Source: Paracoccus sp. (in: a-proteobacteria) (GTDB taxonomy: Bacteria > Pseudomonadota > Alphaproteobacteria > Rhodobacterales > Rhodobacteraceae). From it: a stretch of DNA of 6,249 nucleotides. The position numbers were made by a program, and so were the translations under genes. Numbering within the stretch: the first letter of the stretch is position 1; every line of letters begins with the position of its first letter. Shown here piece after piece: positions 1-4,897 of the stretch. Location of the stretch: contig JAPSIP010000095.1 in the NCBI GenBank assembly GCA_031178645.1, forward strand, positions 1 to 6,249. Reading direction: 5' to 3'. The notes under the pieces are model-generated. The model was not told the origin of the DNA and did not search any database. It worked only from the letters and a program-made list of their open reading frames with translations.

Positions 1-272
1 AGGACACGGGTATCGGCCTTGGCTATGTATGTGCCGCTGCCCTGCCTGACGTTCAGAAAGCCGAGCATCACGAGCGACTTCATGACCTCGCGTAGCAGCG
101 GCCGCCCAACATCCAGATGCTGAGCCAGCTCACGCTCGGGCATCACCCGATCACCAACCTTCAGGTCACCGCTGACCATACGCTCCTTGAAGTAGGCAAG
201 GATCCGATCGGACGCAGCCGGCCGCTGCTGGATTTCACGAAGCTCTGTCACGCAAACTTCCTCCCGACGCAT
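1..272 (-). CDS. GntR-family (FadR/PdhR-like) transcriptional regulator, N-terminal part
   Basis: Ninety codons are visible before the gene runs off the left edge, so only the DNA-binding domain is seen; the C-terminal effector-binding domain (expected to be FCD type) lies outside. Reading the minus strand from ATG at 272-270, residues 21-84 form a typical GntR winged helix-turn-helix: SDRILAYF, then GDLKVGDRVMPERELAQHL, the recognition helix VGRPLLREVMKSL (about 55-67), and the wing motif VRQGSGTYI (about 75-83). The PERELA...GRPxLRE pattern is characteristic of the FadR subfamily, close to PdhR and LldR. I chose the ATG at 272 because AAGGA lies 8 nt upstream; a GTG at 251 is a weaker alternative. 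Such proteins are cytoplasmic dimers, usually repressors of carboxylate, sugar-acid or amino-acid catabolism. The ligand cannot be inferred from this fragment. A matching operator sits at 425-439. Confidence 0.9.
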   Translation of the reverse strand, partial: MRREEVCVTELREIQQRPAASDRILAYFKERMVSGDLKVGDRVMPERELAQHLDVGRPLLREVMKSLVMLGFLNVRQGSGTYIAKADTRV

Positions 273-318
273 CAGTTTCGTCCTTAGCGCCCTTGATGGT
301 CAACGTTCCGACCAAGAA

Positions 319-347
319 TTCATACGTTCAGCGGTTGGGTGAAGCAA
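319..347 (-). promoter_or_regulatory. Putative sigma-70 promoter of the GntR-type regulator
   Basis: On the minus strand, TTGCTT (347-342) and TATGAA (324-319) are separated by exactly 17 nt. This would start transcription near position 311 and give a leader of about 40 nt before the ATG at 272. It is the best -35/-10 pair I see upstream of the regulator. It is a prediction by eye only. Confidence 0.4.
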
Positions 348-424
348 CGGAGGAGCGATGAAAGGATAACTAACGATAGATAACAATTGGTTGCGTGCAT
401 CGTGAGGAACAGTAGACCATAAAT

Positions 425-439
425 ATTGGTAAGACCAAT
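425..439. promoter_or_regulatory. Perfect-dyad GntR/FadR-type operator
   Basis: The sequence ATTGGTAAGACCAAT has perfectly complementary 6-nt arms (ATTGGT/ACCAAT) around a 3-nt centre. This is the classical TNGTNNNACNA pattern of FadR-subfamily regulators, and it is almost identical to the known PdhR-type consensus. It lies 153 nt upstream of the start of the divergently oriented regulator at 1-272, so that protein is the natural candidate to bind it. An additional half-site ATTGGT occurs at 386-391 and a partial one (ACCAT) at 416-420. The site is about 78 nt upstream of the best regulator promoter, so it may control a rightward target or a second leftward promoter rather than simply blocking that promoter. 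Confidence 0.6.
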
Positions 440-706
440 CCGTTGCTCTTGCCTCAGGGAGGTCCAGAAAACTACTGGGTGGTCGCTCAAGACGGGGAGG
501 CACCGTTGCTTCTCAGCGCTGCCAATGAACTCCAACGATCAAATTCCTCGTGAGGCTTGGAACGATATGGCTCGCTGAGGGGAAGCTTGCCGATTGCGCA
601 CTGCACACCTAGGTCCGCCAGCAGGAGTGCAGCTCGCTTGTTGTTGGAATTCAGTCGGAAAAAACATCCAATCTGAGGGCGGGGAGAGTAATCAGGAAGC
701 GCTTGA

Positions 707-1448
707 TCTGCATACAGACGGGTCGCGACCGTCTCGGAATATGTCGCTCGGCGTCGCTCCGGAGGTGTGACGGTTTCCACGATCAACCGCGACCTGACGG
801 CATTCGGGCAGTTGATGACCGCGCTGAAGAATGATGGTTGGATCGAGCAGAAACCCGGTTAGGCAGTTTGAAAAACAGGGAATGAAGGAAGTTCTGCCTG
901 ATACAGTGATGCCCACCGAGGCTGCGATCGCGAAGCTATCAGCCAGAGCCCCTGGCACGCTGACCAATTTTCCGAGGTTTCTAGATGCCACGGGCGGACG
1001 TGTCACAGACATGACCTCTTTGAAGTGGCCTGACATCTCAGGCATGGATAACCCAACTCAAGGTAATGTGTTTGCTACTCTGCAAAACACAAAGGGCGGA
1101 AAGGTCCGGACGATTGAGCTCACCCAAAGAGCAATCGACATCCTGTTGCAGGTGTCACGCTCGAACGCGTCCGACTACGTTTTTTGGAACGCGACCGAGC
1201 ATGGCTTCTACAAGAGTCGGTCAACCCTGTTCTGGGAGTATGGTCAGGAAACCGGATTCGGAGCGCGCCTGCACTATTTGCGCCACAAGTTTGCCATCGA
1301 TCGGCTGCGCGACGGGTGGTCCGTTTACAAGGTCCAGCGATACATCGGGCACGGATCGCTTCTGACGACCGAACGGTACTACCTCCGATACCTGTCTCAA
1401 AAGCAGCAAGAGCGCGCTCGCTCCGATGGAGACAACGCTTTTAGGTAA
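707..1448 (+). pseudogene. Tyrosine recombinase (phage/island integrase), 5'-truncated and frameshifted
   Basis: Two adjacent frames together encode one integrase. From 707 to about 850 the frame reads a core-binding (SAM-like) domain, with VSEYVARRR and STINRDL and ending in DGWIEQ, before it hits TAG at 860-862. From about 851 the next frame continues with NPVRQFEKQGMKE and stays open to TAA at 1446-1448. Removing one base within 851-857 (an extra A or C in AAACCC) restores the canonical WIEQ-NP/KP-VRQF junction. The catalytic domain, numbered from the ATG at 831, keeps Arg57 (TGGRVTD), Lys88 (NTKGGK), His148 and Arg151 (HYLRH), His174 (GHGS) and the nucleophile Tyr183 (TTERYY). The frame is closed upstream by TGA at 704-706 with no start codon nearby, so the N-terminal arm-binding part is lost. 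A gene caller would probably report only 831-1448 (205 aa), but I see no ribosome binding site for it. It lies 244 nt from the 3' end of a tRNA-Ser gene, its likely integration target. Confidence 0.82.
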
Positions 1449-1472
1449 GCTTAGAATCAAGTCGCATTGCCG

Positions 1473-1506
1473 AGGGGATCCTGCATCAGCAGGGTCCCCT
1501 TTTTTT
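1473..1506 (+). terminator. Intrinsic terminator after the integrase
   Basis: An A-GGGGATCCTGC arm (1473-1484) pairs with GCAGGGTCCCC-T (1489-1500) through 12 base pairs including one G-U wobble. The loop is ATCA, and seven T residues follow (1500-1506). The T tract is only on the plus-strand side, so it terminates rightward transcription from the integrase gene 24 nt upstream. It also shields the tRNA-Ser gene from converging transcription. Confidence 0.85.
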
Positions 1507-1595
1507 CTATGTGTCCGATCAGGACCATGAGGGGCAATCGGCCATAGATGACGTTCAAGGTGGCATAGTCGGTGCACCCGGAATGCGCAAAAGGT

Positions 1596-1608
1596 GTCAT
1601 AGTATGAC
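1596..1608. repeat. Short perfect dyad in the integrase-tRNA interval
   Basis: GTCATAGTATGAC has 6-nt arms around a single central G. The symmetry continues imperfectly outward, with AAGG on the left and CCTT on the right. The word CATAG also occurs at 1543-1547 and 1564-1568 in the same interval. The role is unknown. In the region between an integrase and its tRNA target, such sites could be arm-type or excisionase binding sites, but chance is possible. Confidence 0.3.
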
Positions 1609-1692
1609 CCTTTCGACGCGGCCAGCATAACCAATAACTACGTTCGCTGCACCCGCCAAGATGCAATTCTATGAACGTTTTCAGCGGGTTAG

Positions 1693-1782
1693 TGGCGGAG
1701 AGGGTGGGATTCGAACCCACGGAACCCTTGCAGGCTCAACGGTTTTCGAGACCGCCCCGTTCGACCACTCCGGCACCTCTCC
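1693..1782 (-). tRNA. tRNA-Ser(CGA)
   Basis: Read on the minus strand, the gene begins with acceptor arm GGAGAGG (1782-1776) and ends with CCTCTCC, discriminator G and an encoded CCA (1695-1693). The D arm is followed by the anticodon loop CTCGAAA (1750-1744) with anticodon CGA at 1748-1746, reading UCG serine codons. A long variable arm (GAGCCTGCAAGGGTTC region) is typical of a class II serine tRNA. The T loop GGTTCGAATCC is intact and its stem is paired. The total is 90 nt. Nothing in the gene looks damaged, so if an element has integrated at its 3' end, the site was faithfully restored, as is usual for tRNA-targeting integrases. Confidence 0.96.
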
Positions 1783-1806
1783 GCGCTTTTGGGGTGGTGA
1801 GGCGGG

Positions 1807-1835
1807 GATTTAGAGGGGTAGGGGTTGAAGCGCAA
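1807..1835 (-). promoter_or_regulatory. Putative promoter of tRNA-Ser(CGA)
   Basis: On the minus strand, TTGCGC (1835-1830, preceded by C) and TAAATC (1812-1807) are spaced 17 nt apart. This would place the transcription start near 1800, about 18 nt ahead of the mature 5' end at 1782. It lies in the gap between the tRNA and the divergently transcribed DUF2059 gene, so both genes share this short control region. Confidence 0.45.
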
Positions 1836-1879
1836 GTGCTTTCTGTCGAAAAAACACCTGTATCAGGAAAGGATGCCCG

Positions 1880-2728
1880 ATGCTGCGGTTCTTGTGTTTC
1901 TGCCTTATGGTTGCCCTGGCGCAACCGGGTCATGCGCAGCCTGCGCCACCCGCCCCGCAGCAGCAGGCGGCACGGATCCTGTGGGACGTGATGCAGCTTG
2001 ACCAGCTTGCGCCGACCCTGCGCGACGAGGCCTTGGCCGAGGGTGGCGAGATGGCCGCAACCCTGTTTCCGCGCGGCGGGACCGGCCGCTGGTTGGAGCA
2101 GGTGGCGGTGATCCATACGCCCGCGCGCATCCGCGCCTTGTTCCTGCGCGGCGTTGCCGAGGCCTTGCCCTCCACCGATCCGGCGCATCTTCAGGCCGGG
2201 CTTGCCTTTTACCGAACGGGCCTGGGGCGGCAGCTTCTGGCCCTGGAGACCCGCGCCCGCGTCGCCATGCTGGACGACAAGGTCGAAGAAGCCGCGCGCC
2301 GGGCCTGGGAACAGGCGCAGCGACAGTCATCGCCCCGCGCGGAACGGATCGAGCGCCTGATCCAGGCCGCCGACCTGATCGAGCCGAATGTAGCGGGCGG
2401 ACTGAACGCCTCGGTCGCCTTTGCCCGCGGGTTCGAGGCGGGCGGCGGTTTCCCGATGCCGATGGGCGAGGATCAGATGATCGCCGATGCCTGGGCCGAG
2501 GAACCCCGGATGCGGGCCGATACCGAAAGCTGGATCGGCGCCTATCTGTTCCTGGCCTATGCGCCGCTCAGCGATGCGCAACTGGACCTTTACACGATCT
2601 TTGCCCAGTCCGACGGGGGCCGGGCCTTGGCGCGGGTGATGTTCGCAGGGTTTGACGGCGTCTTTGTGCGAACCTCGCAGGACATGGGCCAGGCCGCCGC
2701 CGCGGAACTGAGGGGGCGGCAACTGTGA
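1880..2728 (+). CDS. Secreted DUF2059-like protein (probable TrgA counterpart)
   Basis: This is a 282-residue protein with a short Sec signal peptide, a hydrophobic stretch at about 3-15 and likely cleavage after GHA (residue 19), so it is expected in the periplasm. The mature part is helical and rich in Ala, Arg and Glu. It carries the pattern I associate with DUF2059 proteins twice: GLAFYRTGLGRQLLALE around 107-123 and LDLYTIFAQSDGGRALARV around 235-253. ATG at 1880 is supported by AGGAAAGGA (1865-1873) ending 6 nt upstream. The next gene starts inside its last codons (GTGA overlap at 2725-2728), so the two are translationally coupled. By position it corresponds to trgA of the Rhodobacter sphaeroides tellurite-resistance locus trgAB-cysK, but I cannot align it to that protein here. 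No catalytic residues are evident and its biochemical role is unknown. Confidence 0.85.
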   Translation: MLRFLCFCLMVALAQPGHAQPAPPAPQQQAARILWDVMQLDQLAPTLRDEALAEGGEMAATLFPRGGTGRWLEQVAVIHTPARIRALFLRGVAEALPSTDPAHLQAGLAFYRTGLGRQLLALETRARVAMLDDKVEEAARRAWEQAQRQSSPRAERIERLIQAADLIEPNVAGGLNASVAFARGFEAGGGFPMPMGEDQMIADAWAEEPRMRADTESWIGAYLFLAYAPLSDAQLDLYTIFAQSDGGRALARVMFAGFDGVFVRTSQDMGQAAAAELRGRQL

Positions 2729-3780
2729 GCGGCGCGGTTCTTCTGGTGGGCGTTCTGGCCCATCCCGACATGCTGCAGGTGCTTGGCCTGGACGGCCAGC
2801 CCGAAGTCCTGCCGGGCAGGCTTGCCGGCGGCGCGCGGGCCGGGATCGACAAGGACGGCTGGCCCTGGATCGAGGCGGGCGGGGGGACCGTCCCCGCAAT
2901 GTGGGTCAGGCCCAATCAGGCCCTGGAACGATATTCCGCCGTGATGGATCTGAAGCCGCGGGACGGCATCCTGGGCTTGGGCGATGGCAAGTCCGAGGGT
3001 GAGGCGCAGCCGGCCCTTGCCGCCGGCATCGCGCGCCATATCCTGTCGGCGCCTGCAGATCAGCCCGCCGCCGACATCGCGAAGCGGCTGACGATGATCG
3101 GGGTGATTGCGGCCTCGGAACTGCGGGGATCGGAAAGCCCGTATTCGGGCAGCCCGCTGGTCAGTCGGCGCGCGCCCGAGGATGTCCAGATCCTTGAACA
3201 GCACGAAGCCTATGGCGGCTTCTTCTCGGTCCAGGTCTGCAAGCTGCGGCACCGCACCCATGCGGGTGGCATGACCCCGGACCTGCCGCGCGAGGCGCTT
3301 GTGTCAGGCGATGCGGTCGTGGTGCTGCCTTGGGATCCGGTGCGTGACCGCGTTCTTCTGATCGAGCAGTTCCGCATGGCCCCGGTGTTCCGCCGCGACC
3401 CGCAGCCCTGGCTGCTGGAGGCCATCGCGGGCCGCATCGACGCGGGCGAGACGGTCGAGCAGGCGGCGCTGCGCGAGGCGCGAGAGGAGGCGAACCTGCC
3501 CCTGACCCGGCTGTTCCCGGCGATCCATCACTATCCCAGCCCCGGCGTGCTGGGCGAGTATCTCTACCTCTATGTCGGCATCGCCGATCTGCCCGACGGG
3601 GTCGAGGGCGTCCACGGGTTGGAGACCGAGGCCGAGGACATTCGCGGTCATGTGATCGGCCGCAGCGACCTGGCCCGGATGGCCATGTCGGGGCAGGTGG
3701 CGAACGGCCCCCTGGCGATGCTGTCGCTGTGGCTGGAGCTGCAAAAGGACGTGATCCGGGCGGCGCTCGGACGGGGTTGA
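2725..3780 (+). CDS. trgB: NUDIX hydrolase of the TrgB / ADP-ribose pyrophosphatase type with GGCT-like N-terminal domain
   Basis: The 351-residue cytoplasmic protein has two domains. Residues about 5-150 resemble an AIG2/gamma-glutamyl-cyclotransferase-like fold: LLVGVLAHPDML is in the place of the usual YGTL-hpeLL start. The C-terminal half is a NUDIX domain with the box at 236-258: Gly236, Glu242, then REAREEANL (250-258). This fits GX5EX7REUXEEXGU except that the last Gly is Asn257. The upstream strand VLLIEQFRMAP and the WLLEAIAGRI motif are typical of ADP-sugar pyrophosphatases (NudF-like), which cleave ADP-ribose to AMP and ribose 5-phosphate. The start is GTG at 2725, overlapping the previous stop by 4 nt, with a GAGGGGGCGG purine-rich run just upstream. 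In Rhodobacter sphaeroides the homologous trgB contributes to tellurite resistance together with the adjacent cysK (recalled literature). The exact substrate here is inferred. Confidence 0.9.
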   Translation: MSGAVLLVGVLAHPDMLQVLGLDGQPEVLPGRLAGGARAGIDKDGWPWIEAGGGTVPAMWVRPNQALERYSAVMDLKPRDGILGLGDGKSEGEAQPALAAGIARHILSAPADQPAADIAKRLTMIGVIAASELRGSESPYSGSPLVSRRAPEDVQILEQHEAYGGFFSVQVCKLRHRTHAGGMTPDLPREALVSGDAVVVLPWDPVRDRVLLIEQFRMAPVFRRDPQPWLLEAIAGRIDAGETVEQAALREAREEANLPLTRLFPAIHHYPSPGVLGEYLYLYVGIADLPDGVEGVHGLETEAEDIRGHVIGRSDLARMAMSGQVANGPLAMLSLWLELQKDVIRAALGRG

Positions 3781-3794
3781 ACAGGGGGGCGGGG

Positions 3795-3824
3795 TTGTGC
3801 CCTGGCGGGGGCCATGTGTAGTTA
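3795..3824 (+). promoter_or_regulatory. Possible cysK promoter
   Basis: In the 81-nt gap after trgB, TTGTGC (3795-3800) and TAGTTA (3819-3824) are 18 nt apart. The Rhodobacter sphaeroides locus was described as two transcription units, trgAB and cysK plus a downstream gene, which agrees with a promoter here. No terminator is visible between trgB and cysK, so read-through is also possible. Confidence 0.3.
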
Positions 3825-3861
3825 GCGCGGAACTTGATCCAGACCGGAAGGTTGCTTGACC

Positions 3862-4893
3862 ATGCGAATTTGCCCCGACCTGGCCGACATGATCGGCAAC
3901 ACGCCCCTGATCCGCCTGCGCCAGGCCAGCGAGGCGACGGGCTGCGAGATCCTGGGCAAGGCCGAGTTCATGAACCCCGGCCAGTCGGTCAAGGATCGCG
4001 CCGCGCTTTACATCATCAAGGACGCGGTGGCCCGCGGCGCGCTGCGGCCCGGCGGCACGATCGTGGAAGGCACGGCGGGCAATACCGGCATCGGGCTGGC
4101 GCTTGTCGGCGCCTCGATGGGCTTTCGCTCGGTGATCGTGATCCCGGAAACCCAGAGCCAGGAGAAAAAGGACATGCTGCGCCTGGCCGGCGCGCATCTG
4201 GTCGAGGTTCCGGCCGCCCCCTACAAGAACCCCAACAACTATGTCCGCTATTCCGGCCGCCTGGCCGAAGCGCTGGCCCGCACCGAACCCAATGGCGCGA
4301 TCTGGGCCAACCAGTTCGACAACACCGCCAACCGGCAGGCGCATGTGGAAACCACCGGCCCCGAGATCTGGGACCAGACCGGCGGCAAGGTGGACGGCTT
4401 CGTCTGCGCGGTGGGTTCTGGCGGCACGCTGGCTGGCGTGGCCGATGCGCTGCAGCCCAAGGGCGTGAAGATCGCCCTGGCAGACCCCGAAGGCGCGGCG
4501 CTGCATTCCTTTTATACCACGGGCGAGTTCGACTCTCCAGGAAGCTCGATCACCGAAGGCATCGGGCAGGGGCGCATCACCGCGAACCTGGAAGGCTTCA
4601 CCCCCGATTTCAGCTATCGCATCCCCGATGCCGAGGCGCTGCCGGTGGTCTTCGACCTGCTGGAACACGAGGGCCTGTGCCTGGGCGGATCGTCCGGCGT
4701 CAATGTCGCGGGCGCGATCCGCATGGCGCGCGAGATGGGGCCGGGCCACAGGATCGTCACGATCCTGTGCGACTATGGCAACCGCTACCAGACCAAGCTG
4801 TTCAACCCGGACTTCCTGCGCGCCAAGGGCCTGCCCGTGCCCGGCTGGCTGACGCGGCAAGCGCCCGACGTTCCCGAAGTTTACGAAGGCTGA
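3862..4893 (+). CDS. cysK: Cysteine synthase (O-acetylserine sulfhydrylase), PLP-dependent
   Basis: This 343-residue cytoplasmic enzyme of the fold type II PLP family makes L-cysteine from O-acetyl-L-serine and sulfide, the last step of assimilatory sulfur incorporation. It opens with DMIGNTPLIRL. The Schiff-base lysine is Lys44 in NPGQSVKDRA, the substrate loop is TAGNTG (71-76), the PLP phosphate loop is GSGGT (185-189), and the cofactor-nitrogen serine motif is GGSSG (275-279). The loop reads EGTAGNTG, not the commoner EPTSGNTG, and there is an extended segment KNPNNYVRY (about 118-126). These place it in a CysK-like subgroup distinct from the E. coli enzyme (323 aa). I chose ATG at 3862 with GGAAGG (3846-3851) 10 nt upstream; the in-frame TTG at 3856 leaves only 4 nt. 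It lies between trgB and an MscS-type gene, and its product may supply thiols during oxidant or tellurite stress. Confidence 0.93.
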   Translation: MRICPDLADMIGNTPLIRLRQASEATGCEILGKAEFMNPGQSVKDRAALYIIKDAVARGALRPGGTIVEGTAGNTGIGLALVGASMGFRSVIVIPETQSQEKKDMLRLAGAHLVEVPAAPYKNPNNYVRYSGRLAEALARTEPNGAIWANQFDNTANRQAHVETTGPEIWDQTGGKVDGFVCAVGSGGTLAGVADALQPKGVKIALADPEGAALHSFYTTGEFDSPGSSITEGIGQGRITANLEGFTPDFSYRIPDAEALPVVFDLLEHEGLCLGGSSGVNVAGAIRMAREMGPGHRIVTILCDYGNRYQTKLFNPDFLRAKGLPVPGWLTRQAPDVPEVYEG

Positions 4894-4897
4894 CCCC

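Larger units (their letters stand above)
273..706. other. Long non-coding stretch between the regulator and the integrase remnant
   Basis: Apart from the promoter and operator listed separately, I see no supportable gene here. The base composition is low: 24 of 60 bases are G or C in 361-420, against 48 of 60 in 3421-3480. Short open frames exist on the minus strand (300-503, 320-535, 487-786), but they have no recognisable motif, and the last overlaps the integrase remnant in antisense. Two GATAAC hexamers (365-370 and 379-384) stand 14 nt apart. The missing 5' part of the integrase gene should have lain in the right half of this stretch, but I cannot recognise it in any frame, so it has been deleted, replaced or has decayed. 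Confidence 0.5.

Noticed and set aside
487..786. 99-residue minus-strand frame upstream of and overlapping the integrase remnant
   Set aside because: Its first third is antisense to the integrase core-binding domain. I recognise no family in the remainder and see no convincing ribosome binding site. It could be a real orphan, but the sequence does not support it.
831..1448. The 205-aa catalytic-domain frame as an independent, intact gene
   Set aside because: Its first residues (MMVGSSR) are out-of-frame translation of the integrase core-binding domain, and no Shine-Dalgarno precedes the ATG. It is better described as the 3' part of a frameshifted integrase.
1..1692. CRISPR array, insertion sequence ends or a transposase
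   Set aside because: I found no regularly spaced repeats, no terminal inverted repeats and no DDE transposase motif. The only mobile-element gene visible is the tyrosine integrase remnant.
1671..1991. 106-residue plus-strand frame across the tRNA gene
   Set aside because: It reads through the complement of tRNA-Ser; the familiar VGFEPTEPLQ-type peptide is the typical false translation of a tRNA T-arm.
2590..3261. 223-residue minus-strand frame across the trgA-trgB junction
   Set aside because: It is antisense to two translationally coupled genes and contains no recognisable motif.
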